Source: Mesorhizobium sp. B2-3-4
GTDB lineage: Bacteria > Pseudomonadota > Alphaproteobacteria > Rhizobiales > Rhizobiaceae
Direction of reading: 5' to 3'
Length of the DNA: 64,000 nucleotides
NCBI RefSeq assembly: GCF_006442315.1
Contig: NZ_VFVY01000003.1
Location: 62,001 to 126,000, forward strand
Shown here: positions 35,766 to 44,036 of the stretch, piece after piece
How positions within the stretch are numbered: the first letter of the stretch is position 1
Layout of the letters: each line of letters opens with the position of its first letter
Position numbers and translations under genes: made by a program
The notes under the pieces: generated by a model
What the model saw: the letters and a program-made list of their open reading frames with translations, nothing else
Database searches by the model: none
Told to the model about the DNA's origin: nothing

Positions 35766-36500
35766 TCAGACGAAGAGTCGAAGCGGCTGCTCGATCGCCG
35801 ATTTAAGGGCCGAAAGCCAGGCGGCCGCCGTCGCCTCATCCAGGCTTGCCGCATCCACCGTGAGCAGACATTCGGCGCTGTCGCCGGCCGTCGCCACGCA
35901 AACGGCGAGGCGCATGGCGCGGCCAGCCAGAAGCGGCATCATCACCGGCCGGATGTCGCTTGCCGGAAGCACACGCAACGACAGTGCCGCCGGCTTCTCG
36001 GCATCATCGCGGCCGTCGGCCAAGGCCGCGAGTCGCGTCGCGCGTAGCGACAGCATCGGCATCTCGGGATTGGTGACGAACACAACCTGCCCGCCGGCCA
36101 ATTCAAGGGCCACAGGTCCATTGCCGGCGCCAGCGTCCGGCACCTGTCCAAATGCCCGACCGGCCGCGCGCGGCAGCGCGTCCTCGACATCGAACACATG
36201 GCCCGAGGTCGCGAGCGTCTTGAGCAGGTCCTTCAGCGGAGCGAGGGCGATCGACGTCGCAAAGGCCGCGATGCGGACCACGACTGGCGCGGGGGGAGTA
36301 ACGGCCTCGGGCGAGATGGCGGCCTCCGGCACGATTGCCGGAACGGCCGCCGCAACGAAGCCCAGCACGTCGGCGGCCAGGATACGGCCATGCGGCCCGC
36401 TGCCGCGAAGCGCTTCGAGTGGCAACGCGCGCTCGCGCGCCAGTCGGCGGGCATAAGGCGAGACCGCGAGGCGCCTCGCCTGTGCCAGGGCCGCATTCAT
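35766..36500 (-). CDS. E2-like protein with E3-binding domain and degenerate acyltransferase domain
   Basis: A 244-residue protein. Residues about 10-47 form a peripheral-subunit-binding domain (AVSPYARRLARERALPLEALRGSGPHGRILAADVLGF), as in E2 chains of 2-oxoacid dehydrogenases. No lipoyl domain is present. The rest resembles a shortened acyltransferase core ending in LTVDAASLDEATAAAWLSALKSAIEQPLRLF, where the usual catalytic DHR-x-x-DG is replaced by DAA-x-x-DE, so the catalytic His is missing. It overlaps the dehydrogenase gene by ATGA. It may be a scaffold that recruits lipoamide dehydrogenase to the lipoyl-bearing E1 fusion. Confidence 0.75.
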   Translation of the reverse strand: MNAALAQARRLAVSPYARRLARERALPLEALRGSGPHGRILAADVLGFVAAAVPAIVPEAAISPEAVTPPAPVVVRIAAFATSIALAPLKDLLKTLATSGHVFDVEDALPRAAGRAFGQVPDAGAGNGPVALELAGGQVVFVTNPEMPMLSLRATRLAALADGRDDAEKPAALSLRVLPASDIRPVMMPLLAGRAMRLAVCVATAGDSAECLLTVDAASLDEATAAAWLSALKSAIEQPLRLFV

Positions 36501-37507
36501 TTCAGGAACTCCGAATTGACGCAGTTGGTGAGGCGGCCCTCGGCAAGATAGGCATGCACGACCTCGATCGATTTCAGCCGGAGGTCGCGCATCGACGCAG
36601 GGCTGTAGAAGGCGGCATGCGGCGTGACGATCAGACGATTGGCGATCCAGGGTTCGCGGCGGCGCCATGCCGCCAAAAGCGGATGATCGAGATCGCCCGG
36701 TTCGCTCGGCAGCACGTCGAGCCCGGCGCCCGCGATGGTGCCCCTGCGCATGGCGGCCTCCAGCGCGTCGAGATCGACGATCGGGCCGCGCGCCGTGTTG
36801 ATCAGCACAAGGCCGGGCTTGGCGGCATCGAAGGCAGCCGCGCCGAGCAGCTTTCGCGTCTCGTCGCTGAGCGGCGTGTGGACGCTGACGACATCAGCGC
36901 GCCCCATCAGCTCGGCCAGCGAATGAACCCGCTCATAGCCGGTCGAAAGATCGACGCCCGACAGAAGGTGCGGATCGTAAAACACCACCTTCATGTCGAA
37001 GGCGGCGGCGCGGCGGGCGGTGGCAAGTCCGATCCGGCCGAGCCCGACAATGCCGAAAGTAGCGCCCTTGTGGCGACGCACCAGCGGCGCCTTGGAAAAA
37101 TGCCAGCCTCCGGCGCCATGGCCGGAAAGTTCCGCGCCATAGGCCGAGGTGCCGCGCGTCAGCGCCAGCATCAGGCCGATCGCATGGTCGGCGACTTCGG
37201 TCGTGCCATAGTCGGGCACGTTGCAGGCCGGAATCCGACGCGCGCCCCAGCCCGCCGTATCGATGTTGTCGAAGCCGACGCCGGAGCGCACGGCGATGCG
37301 TGCCTTGGGGAAGGCCGTCGGAGCGGCGGCGACATTGTGGGTCGGCGAATAGTTGATGACGGCATCGACCGTCTCGCACATGGCCGGATCGAGAGCGGCC
37401 GCCCTGTCATTGGTCGACCGCGCGAGCACGAATTCAATGTCGGGATAATGCTCGCGCTCGAGTTCGGCCTCGTCGGCGGCTTGCCAGTTGGCGCACAGGA
37501 TCTTCAT
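36497..37507 (-). CDS. D-isomer-specific 2-hydroxyacid dehydrogenase
   Basis: A 336-residue NAD-dependent enzyme. It has the dinucleotide motif GIVGLGRIGLATARR (about residue 150), the substrate Arg in NTARGPIVDLD, a Glu in LDVLPSEP and the catalytic His in VTPHAAFYS. It interconverts a 2-keto acid and a D-2-hydroxy acid in the cytoplasm. It sits between the E1 fusion (31 bp) and the E2-like gene (overlapping), so its substrate may be the 2-keto acid fed to, or diverted from, the complex. Confidence 0.9.
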   Translation of the reverse strand: MKILCANWQAADEAELEREHYPDIEFVLARSTNDRAAALDPAMCETVDAVINYSPTHNVAAAPTAFPKARIAVRSGVGFDNIDTAGWGARRIPACNVPDYGTTEVADHAIGLMLALTRGTSAYGAELSGHGAGGWHFSKAPLVRRHKGATFGIVGLGRIGLATARRAAAFDMKVVFYDPHLLSGVDLSTGYERVHSLAELMGRADVVSVHTPLSDETRKLLGAAAFDAAKPGLVLINTARGPIVDLDALEAAMRRGTIAGAGLDVLPSEPGDLDHPLLAAWRRREPWIANRLIVTPHAAFYSPASMRDLRLKSIEVVHAYLAEGRLTNCVNSEFLK

Positions 37508-37538
37508 GCCAGTCCTTCGGATCTCGTATTGGGATGCG

Positions 37539-39929
37539 TTACTTTTTGATGCCGCCGATGCGGCCGCCCATCGGCACCACGGCGCCAACCGGCTGATCGA
37601 TCGCGCAGAGCGTTCCGCTGACCGGCGCCTCGATCTCGACGACCGCCTTGTCGGTCTCGATCTCGGCGATCAACTCGCCCTCCTTGACGGCATCGCCGAC
37701 AGACTTCAGCCATTTGACGACGGTACCTTCGCTGACGGTCAGATCGCCGAACGGCATTGTTATCGGCTCGTCGTCTCCGGCAGCGAGAATAGCCGTTGCT
37801 GGCGCGGCGGGCGGCGGCTTGACCGGAGCAGGCGCCAAATTAGCCGGCGCAACACTTTTCAAGCCGACCGTATACCAGTGATCCGGCACGGGCGGCCGCC
37901 CCGCCATGACGTCGCGCACTCCTTGGGCGATGCGCGCGCTGTCGACCAGCATGGCGCGTTCCAGCACTGGCGCGAAAGGATGCGAGGTTGGCGCGGTGTG
38001 CAGCCGTCCGGGCGGCGCGTCGAGTTCGTCGAAGGCGAGCTCGTTGATCGCCTGGGCGATCTCGCCGCCGAGGCCGCACATCGCCCAGGCTTCGTCCACG
38101 ACAAGCAGGCGATGTGTCTTGCGCACGCTGGCGACGATACTGTCGATGTCGAGCGGCATGATGGTGCGCGGGTCGATCACCTCCGCCCCTATGCCTTCGG
38201 CGGCGAGCGCTTCGGCAGCCTCCAGCGCGCGCTGCACCATCTGGCCGGCGGCAACGATGGTGATGTCGGCGCCGGCCCGGGCGATGCGCGCGACGCCGAA
38301 CGGCACGAAATGATCGCCCACCGGCACCTCGCCCTTGGAGGCAAACAGCGCCTTTGGCTCCAGCATGATGACGGGATCGCCGGCCCGCAGCGCCGTCTTC
38401 ATCAACCCCTTGGCATCCGCCGGGGTCGAAGGCACGCAGACGATGAGGCCCGGCATGTGAGCGAAGACCGGATGGTAGATGCCGCTGTGATGCGGCCCGG
38501 AGCTGCGCAGTGCGCCGGCGCCGACACGCACCACCATCGGCGCGCTCATCACCCCGCTGGTCATGTAGCGCAGCTTCGCCGCCTGCAGAAAAATCTGGCC
38601 TGCGGTCTCGAAAGCGAAGTCGGCGAACATCAGGTCCGAGACGGTGCGCGCGCCGGTCGCCGAGGCGCCGACGGCGGCGGCGGTAAAGCCTTGTTCGGAG
38701 ATCGGCGTGTCGACCATCCGTTCGGCGCCGAACTCCTGCCAGAGGTTCTTGGTGTGCGCGAAACTGCCGCCGCGTTCGCCGGTGCCCTCGCCGAAATAGA
38801 GGATAGTCTTGTTGGCGCGCATCTCCTCGGCGATGCCGTCGCGCACGGCCTCCAGCCAGCCTTGCGTGCGGGTCTCGGTCACCGCTCGCGGCTGTAGCGC
38901 GGCGGGCGGATTGATCGGATCGGCAAAGACATGCAGGCGCACCGTCGACGGGTCGGGCTCCGGCGAATTGCGGGCGAAGGTCAGCGCCTGCTCGACCACC
39001 TTCTCGATCCGCGTCTCTATTGTCGCGAGCGCTTCGGCGTCGGCAATGCCGTAATCCTCGATCAGCATTTTGCGGAACATGTCGATCGGATCGCGCTTGA
39101 TCCAGGCGTCGAGCTCCTCCTGCGTGCGATAGGTGCCGATGACCGGGTCGCCTTCATGGTGGCCGACGGTCCGGTAGGTCTTGGCCTCGATCAGCGTCGG
39201 ACCCTTGCCGGCGCGGGCGCGCTCGGTGGCCTCCTTCATCGCCAGCCAGACGGCGAACACGTCATTACCGTCCACCGCGACGCCCGGCATGCCGTAGGAC
39301 GCGGCCTTGCTGGCGATTTCGGGATTGAGCGTGATCGACTTCAGCGGCGTGGCGGTGGCGTAGAGGTTGTTCTCGCAGATGAAGACGGCCGGCGCGCGTT
39401 GCACGGCGGCGAAATTGAGCGCCTCGTGGAAGCCGCCATGATTGGCGGCGCCGTCGCCGAAGAAGGCGACGCCTATGTCGTCGCAGCCCTGCTGGCGCGC
39501 GCTCATGCCGATGCCGACGGCGTGGCCGATGCCGGCGGCGACGATGCCGTTGGTGCCGAACAGCCCGACCGAACGGTCGTAGAGATGCATGGTGCCGCCA
39601 CGGCCGCCGCAGATGCCGTCGGCCTTGCCGAACAGCTCCGCCATCACCCGCCCGGGATCGGCGCCCTTGGCCAGCGCGTGGCCGTGGCCGCGATGGGTCG
39701 AGGTGACCCAGTCGGTTGGCCTCAGATGCGCGCAGACGCCGACGCCGGTCGCCTCCTCGCCGATATAGAGATGCAGGAAGCCGGGTGTTTCGCCCTTGCG
39801 GCAAGCGATTTGGGCGACGCTTTCGAAGCGGCGCAACAGCACCATGCGTTCGAACAGGTCGAGCAGGATCTCCCGATCCGGCAGATTGGACGCACTTCTG
39901 GAGTCCTCGTATGCGCGCGCCGCGGACAT
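37539..39929 (-). CDS. Fused 2-oxoacid/acetoin dehydrogenase-type E1 alpha-E1 beta-lipoyl protein
   Basis: A 796-residue three-part fusion. Residues about 20-330 are an E1 alpha chain with the ThDP motif FFGDGAANHGGFHEALNFAAV...CENNLYA. Residues about 365-690 are an E1 beta chain (YFGEGTGERGG, DTPISEQGFTAAAVGAS). An Ala/Pro-rich linker leads to a C-terminal lipoyl domain (about 722-796) with the lipoylation Lys in EIETDKAVVEIEAP at about residue 761. In usual complexes the lipoyl domain is on E2. ATG 39929 is used; GTG 39935, five bases after GGGAGG, is an equally good start. The alpha part resembles AcoA-type acetoin dehydrogenases. Confidence 0.88.
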   Translation of the reverse strand: MSAARAYEDSRSASNLPDREILLDLFERMVLLRRFESVAQIACRKGETPGFLHLYIGEEATGVGVCAHLRPTDWVTSTHRGHGHALAKGADPGRVMAELFGKADGICGGRGGTMHLYDRSVGLFGTNGIVAAGIGHAVGIGMSARQQGCDDIGVAFFGDGAANHGGFHEALNFAAVQRAPAVFICENNLYATATPLKSITLNPEIASKAASYGMPGVAVDGNDVFAVWLAMKEATERARAGKGPTLIEAKTYRTVGHHEGDPVIGTYRTQEELDAWIKRDPIDMFRKMLIEDYGIADAEALATIETRIEKVVEQALTFARNSPEPDPSTVRLHVFADPINPPAALQPRAVTETRTQGWLEAVRDGIAEEMRANKTILYFGEGTGERGGSFAHTKNLWQEFGAERMVDTPISEQGFTAAAVGASATGARTVSDLMFADFAFETAGQIFLQAAKLRYMTSGVMSAPMVVRVGAGALRSSGPHHSGIYHPVFAHMPGLIVCVPSTPADAKGLMKTALRAGDPVIMLEPKALFASKGEVPVGDHFVPFGVARIARAGADITIVAAGQMVQRALEAAEALAAEGIGAEVIDPRTIMPLDIDSIVASVRKTHRLLVVDEAWAMCGLGGEIAQAINELAFDELDAPPGRLHTAPTSHPFAPVLERAMLVDSARIAQGVRDVMAGRPPVPDHWYTVGLKSVAPANLAPAPVKPPPAAPATAILAAGDDEPITMPFGDLTVSEGTVVKWLKSVGDAVKEGELIAEIETDKAVVEIEAPVSGTLCAIDQPVGAVVPMGGRIGGIKK

Positions 39930-40013
39930 TGCCACCAAAGCCTCCCTGAATACGTCCTGAGCCGGGCGGCTGAGCGCCGGCGGCGGACTTGCAAGTCGTC
40001 CGCTTCGATGCAT

Positions 40014-40031
40014 CATAGATTATAATAGCAT
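40014..40031. promoter_or_regulatory. AT-rich operator motif, site D, before the E1 fusion
   Basis: Contains the full ATTATAATAGCAT core (40019-40031) and lies about 85 bp before the E1 gene, in the gap after the first dehydratase gene. On the minus strand it holds TATAAT. Confidence 0.6.
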
Positions 40032-40066
40032 AATGTCTACTGGCGCTAAGCGTGCCGCGTGAGACG

Positions 40067-41287
40067 CTAGAGTCTGGTGATCCGCACGGTGGCGTCGGGC
40101 CGTTGGAACAACTCCGGCCGCAGGCTGAGACCGAGGCCCGGGCCTTCGAGAGGAGCGACATGGCCGTCGCTCACCGGTGGAATATCGGCGACGATCTCGC
40201 TGTACCAGCCGGTGAAATAGGCGCGCACCGCTTCCTGGTAGTTGACGTTGGGCAAGGTCGCCGACAAGGCGCAACTCGCGGCATAGACGATGGGCCCGGT
40301 GCAGTCGTGCAAGGTGACGGGCAGTTCGCTGGCTTCCGCCATGTTGGCGATCTTGCGTGCCTCGGAGAGGCCGCCGCACCAGGCAAGGTCGATCATGATG
40401 ACGCTGGCGGCACGCTTGTCGATCAACTGCTTGAACATCTGCCGCGAAGCGAGCCGTTCGCTGGCGGCAATCGGAATTGATGTATGACGGGCAAGCTCGG
40501 CCATGGCGTCGAGTTCATTGTAGCGGATAGGCTCCTCCAGCCAGGCGACGTCGTAGGCCTTCAGCGCCTCGGCGATGCGCAGCACCGGCGGCAAGGTCCA
40601 CAGCCCATGCAGTTCGACCATGATCTCCATGTCGCGGCCGACGGCTTCGCGAATCTTCTGGAAAGGCTGCAGAGCCTTGTCGAGGTCGGCAAGCGAGATG
40701 CGGGTGCCGTTCGAGGCCTCGGCGGCGATGTCGAACGGCCAGATCTTCATGGCGCCGATGCCTTCCGATTTCAGGCTCCTGGCGAGATCGCCGGCATTGT
40801 AGCGCCAGGCGAGCAGGTCCTCATACGGACCCTCGTTCGAATCGCCCGCCTTGAGCGACCAGTCCTCGCCGCGCTCGAACAGCGCGTTCTTCTTCGTGGC
40901 GCGGACATGTTTGTAGCCGGCGCAAGTGTTGTAGATCGGCACGCTCTTATGGGTGCGTCCGCCAAGCAGCCGCCACACCGGCTCGCCAAGCGCCTGGCCA
41001 TAAATATCCCAGAGCGCGATGTTGACCGCCGAATTGCCGCGCACCTCGGCGCCGGAATCGCGCGCCCCGACATAGACGCTGCCCAGCGTGCGGTCATGCA
41101 GCTCGATGTCGCGCGGGTCCTTGCCCAGCAGATAGGCGGCGACATTGTCGTGGATATAGGAGGCCACCGGTCCCGGCGCCCAGAACGTCTCGCCAGTGCC
41201 GATGAGGCCGGCATCGGTGTGGACGCGCAGCCAGAACAGGAACGGAAATTCCGCCAGCTGCAGCGTTTCGAGCGCGACGACTTTCAT
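40067..41287 (-). CDS. Mandelate racemase/enolase-superfamily dehydratase 1
   Basis: A 406-residue enolase-superfamily enzyme. Metal ligands are in VELHGLW (Glu near 225), WLEEP (Glu near 251) and ASERL (Glu near 277). Candidate acid/base residues are Lys181 in AMKIWPFD and His327-Asp328 in LHDCTGP. This set fits sugar-acid dehydratases that make 2-keto-3-deoxy acids, but the exact sugar acid is not readable. ATG 41287 has GGGAGG five bases upstream. It is divergent from the SDR-transketolase-dehydratase operon, sharing the gap with the LacI-type operator. Confidence 0.85.
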   Translation of the reverse strand: MKVVALETLQLAEFPFLFWLRVHTDAGLIGTGETFWAPGPVASYIHDNVAAYLLGKDPRDIELHDRTLGSVYVGARDSGAEVRGNSAVNIALWDIYGQALGEPVWRLLGGRTHKSVPIYNTCAGYKHVRATKKNALFERGEDWSLKAGDSNEGPYEDLLAWRYNAGDLARSLKSEGIGAMKIWPFDIAAEASNGTRISLADLDKALQPFQKIREAVGRDMEIMVELHGLWTLPPVLRIAEALKAYDVAWLEEPIRYNELDAMAELARHTSIPIAASERLASRQMFKQLIDKRAASVIMIDLAWCGGLSEARKIANMAEASELPVTLHDCTGPIVYAASCALSATLPNVNYQEAVRAYFTGWYSEIVADIPPVSDGHVAPLEGPGLGLSLRPELFQRPDATVRITRL

Positions 41288-41331
41288 CTTGTCCTCCCAA
41301 TTCCGGCAGACGGGACAATAGCACATCGCCG

Positions 41332-41360
41332 TTGACAGCCATTTATGGTACCGGTATCAA
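41332..41360 (+). promoter_or_regulatory. Sigma-70 promoter of the SDR-transketolase-dehydratase operon
   Basis: TTGACA (41332-41337), 17 bases, TATCAA (41355-41360). The same promoter layout, with the same operator over the -10, is present at 34750-34722. Confidence 0.6.
41346..41359. promoter_or_regulatory. LacI-type operator copy 3, TGGTACCGGTATCA
   Basis: Identical to the 25537 copy. It lies between the divergent dehydratase and SDR genes and overlaps the -10 of the rightward promoter. The centre ACCGGT resembles operators of gluconate-type LacI regulators. Confidence 0.7.
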
Positions 41361-41394
41361 ATTCGTCAAGACAGCCACCGGGGAGGGTGCTCGC

Positions 41395-42189
41395 TTGCCT
41401 GCCGAAAATCAAACCGCGATGCCGCCCAGGGCTCTGGTCACAGGCGCCGCCGGCGGCCTGGGCCGCGAGGTGGCGATCCAGCTGGCGCGGCGCGGCTGTC
41501 GCGTCGCCGTGACCGACATCAACAGTGACGGTCTCGCCGAGACCGCCGGACAGATTGCCGGCGCCGGCGCGCCGGCAGAAAGCATCGTCAGCGATTTCAC
41601 CGGGGAAGGCGCGCCGGAAGCAGCCGTCGAAAAAGTGGTCGCGCGCTGGGGCGGCATCGACATCCTCGTCAACAATGCCGGCTATGGCGTGATCGAGCCG
41701 TTCCTCGACGCCACTTTCAAGGCCTGGACGCGCACCTTGGCGCTCAACGTCACCGCCCTTGCCATGGCCTGCAAGGCGGCGGGACGGGTGATGCGCGAAC
41801 AGCGCTCGGGCCGCATCATCAACATCACCTCGCCCGGCTCGCGTATGGCGCTTCCCGACTACACCGCCTACACGGCAAGCAAGGCCGGCGTCGATTCCAT
41901 CACCCGCGCCGCCGCGGTGGCGCTGGCGCCCTATGGCGTGCTGGTCAACAGCCTGGCGCCAGGCATGATGGACACCGAGATGCAGCGCTCGACCGAGGTG
42001 GATCTCGCCCGCGCCAATGGCCGCAACGATCTGCAGGCCTTCCTCGACGAGCGCACGCGCCGCATTCCGCTCGGCCGTCGCGCCGAGATTGCGGAAGTGG
42101 CCGAGGCCGTCGTCTGGCTCTGCCTAGATGCGCCGAAATACATGACCGCAGAGCGCCTTAACATGTCGGGCGGGCTCGACAAGGACTGA
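41395..42189 (+). CDS. SDR family oxidoreductase, catalytically complete, TTG start
   Basis: A 264-residue short-chain dehydrogenase with the cofactor motif TGAAGGLGREVA, NNAGYG, Ser in NITSPGS and the catalytic YTASK. The best start is TTG 41395, seven bases after GGGAGGG; ATG 41419 is an alternative that has no such site. It probably oxidises or reduces a hydroxyl of the sugar acid in the pathway. The transketolase N-half starts 4 bp after its stop. Confidence 0.87.
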   Translation: MPAENQTAMPPRALVTGAAGGLGREVAIQLARRGCRVAVTDINSDGLAETAGQIAGAGAPAESIVSDFTGEGAPEAAVEKVVARWGGIDILVNNAGYGVIEPFLDATFKAWTRTLALNVTALAMACKAAGRVMREQRSGRIINITSPGSRMALPDYTAYTASKAGVDSITRAAAVALAPYGVLVNSLAPGMMDTEMQRSTEVDLARANGRNDLQAFLDERTRRIPLGRRAEIAEVAEAVVWLCLDAPKYMTAERLNMSGGLDKD

Positions 42190-42193
42190 TCCC

Positions 42194-43042
42194 ATGCTGC
42201 GAAATTCTCCACCCGGCAGCGCCGATATCGGCGCGCTCGAACGCAAGGCGACGCTGCTGCGCCGGCACATGCTGACCATGGCGCGCGGCCAGGGCCAGGG
42301 CTATATCGGCCAGGGTCTTGGTATCGCCGATGTGCTGGCCGCGCTCTATTTCCACGAACTGCGCTACGATCCGCACAATCTGGCATGGTCCGACCGCGAC
42401 CGCTTCCTGCTGTCGACCGGCCACTATTCCATCGCGCTGTGGGCGGCACTGGCCGAGGCCGGCATCATTCCGGTCGAGGAGCTCGTTACCTACGGCGCCG
42501 ACAACAGCCGGCTCGAAATGTCGACGCTCGACACCACGCCCGGCGTCGAGGTGATCGGCGGCTCGCTTGGTCATGGCCTCGGACAAGGCGTCGGGCAGGC
42601 GCTCGGCCTGCGCATCGACAAATCCGACGCGCGCGTTTTCGTCGAACTTTCCGATGGCGAGATGCAGGAAGGCTCGACCTGGGAAGCGGCGATGTCGGCC
42701 AGTCATTTCAGGCTCGACGGGCTTGTCGCGCTGATCGACTGCAACGGCATCCAGGCCGATGGGCCCGTGGTACTCGACATGGAGCCGGTGGCCGACAAAT
42801 GGCGTGCCTTCGGCTGGCAGACCTCGGAGATCGACGGCAATGAGATGAGCGCGGTGGTGGGTGCGCTGACGGATGCGAGAAACCGCAACGGCAGGCCGAA
42901 GGCAATCGTTCTGCGCACACTGCCCGGCAAGGGTGTGCCGCGCATCGAAACCTCTGAAAAATCGCACTTCTTCCGCATCGACGTGGCGCAATGGGACGGC
43001 ATCATCGCCGAGTTCGAGAAAACCGTGGGAGTTGGCCGATGA
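42194..43042 (+). CDS. Transketolase-like protein, N-terminal (ThDP-pyrophosphate) subunit
   Basis: A 282-residue protein equal to the PP domain of transketolase, with the ThDP/Mg motif ELSDGEMQEGSTWEAAMSA...IDCNGIQADG and the IGGSLGHGLGQGVG segment. The C-terminal half is coded by the next gene, as in split archaeal-type transketolases and in some specialised sugar pathways. The stop overlaps the next start by ATGA, consistent with a fixed two-subunit enzyme. It may act on a pathway intermediate rather than in the pentose phosphate cycle. Confidence 0.9.
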   Translation: MLRNSPPGSADIGALERKATLLRRHMLTMARGQGQGYIGQGLGIADVLAALYFHELRYDPHNLAWSDRDRFLLSTGHYSIALWAALAEAGIIPVEELVTYGADNSRLEMSTLDTTPGVEVIGGSLGHGLGQGVGQALGLRIDKSDARVFVELSDGEMQEGSTWEAAMSASHFRLDGLVALIDCNGIQADGPVVLDMEPVADKWRAFGWQTSEIDGNEMSAVVGALTDARNRNGRPKAIVLRTLPGKGVPRIETSEKSHFFRIDVAQWDGIIAEFEKTVGVGR

Positions 43043-44028
43043 GCGGCGCGGCGATGGAGGCCGGACGCACCCTGGCCATGGGCCAGGACGAGGCCGTCGG
43101 CGGCGGACGGCGCAGCGTCGAAGCGCCTTTCGGCCGGGCATTGGCAAGGCTCGGCGGGAGCCGTGCCGACATTGTCGGGCTGACCGCCGATCTCGGCAAG
43201 TACACCGATATTCTGCCGTTCCGCGACGCCTTCCCGGACCGCTTCTTCAATGTCGGCATGGCCGAGCAGAACCTCGTCGCCGTCGCCGCCGGGCTGGCGC
43301 GCACCGGCAAGGTGCCGTTCGCCACAACCTATGGCGTCTTCGCGACGCGGCGCGCCTATGATTTCATCGCCATTGCGCTCGCCCACTCCAATCTCGACGT
43401 CAAGATCGTCGCCGGCCTGCCGGGCTTGACGACCGGTTATGGCGGCACCCACCAGGCGATAGAGGATCTGGCGCTGATGCGCATGATCCCCGGCCTCACC
43501 ATCATCGATCCTTGCGACGCGACCGAGATCGAGGCCGCGACGGAGGCGATCGCCGACCATCGCGGTCCCGTCTACATGCGCCTGTTGCGCGGCAGCGTGC
43601 CGGTCGTGTTCGAGCCCGGCTATGTCTTCGAGATCGGCAAGGCGCGCCGCCTGCGCGGCGGCTCCGATGTCGGCATCATCTCGACCGGCCTGATGACCGA
43701 GCGGGCATTGGATGCATCGGACGCTCTGCAGAAACAGGGCATCGCCGCCGGCGTATTGCACGTGCCGACCATAAAACCGTTCGATACTGCGGCGGTGGCC
43801 GAATTCGCCGCTTCCGTTGGCCGTATCGTGACGGTCGAGAACCATGTTGTCGTGGGCGGGCTTGCAAGTCTCGTCGTCGAGACCTTGTTCGATGCCGGTA
43901 TTGGCAAGACAGTGACGCGCATCGGCCTGCCGGATCGCTATATCGAATGCGGCGCGGTGCCGACCTTGCAAGCGAAATACGGCCTGACGACAGAGGCCGT
44001 CATCGCGACGGTCGTTGGTTTGAGCTAG
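43039..44028 (+). CDS. Transketolase-like protein, C-terminal (pyrimidine) subunit
   Basis: A 329-residue protein with the Pyr domain and C-terminal transketolase domain. The ThDP-activating Glu is in FFNVGMAEQNLVAVAAGLA, and GGTHQAIEDLALMRMIPGL and HVPTIKPFDTAAV follow. It forms the active enzyme with the N-terminal subunit coded just upstream. The ATG at 43039 overlaps that gene. Confidence 0.9.
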   Translation: MSGAAMEAGRTLAMGQDEAVGGGRRSVEAPFGRALARLGGSRADIVGLTADLGKYTDILPFRDAFPDRFFNVGMAEQNLVAVAAGLARTGKVPFATTYGVFATRRAYDFIAIALAHSNLDVKIVAGLPGLTTGYGGTHQAIEDLALMRMIPGLTIIDPCDATEIEAATEAIADHRGPVYMRLLRGSVPVVFEPGYVFEIGKARRLRGGSDVGIISTGLMTERALDASDALQKQGIAAGVLHVPTIKPFDTAAVAEFAASVGRIVTVENHVVVGGLASLVVETLFDAGIGKTVTRIGLPDRYIECGAVPTLQAKYGLTTEAVIATVVGLS

Positions 44029-44036
44029 GGTTTGGC

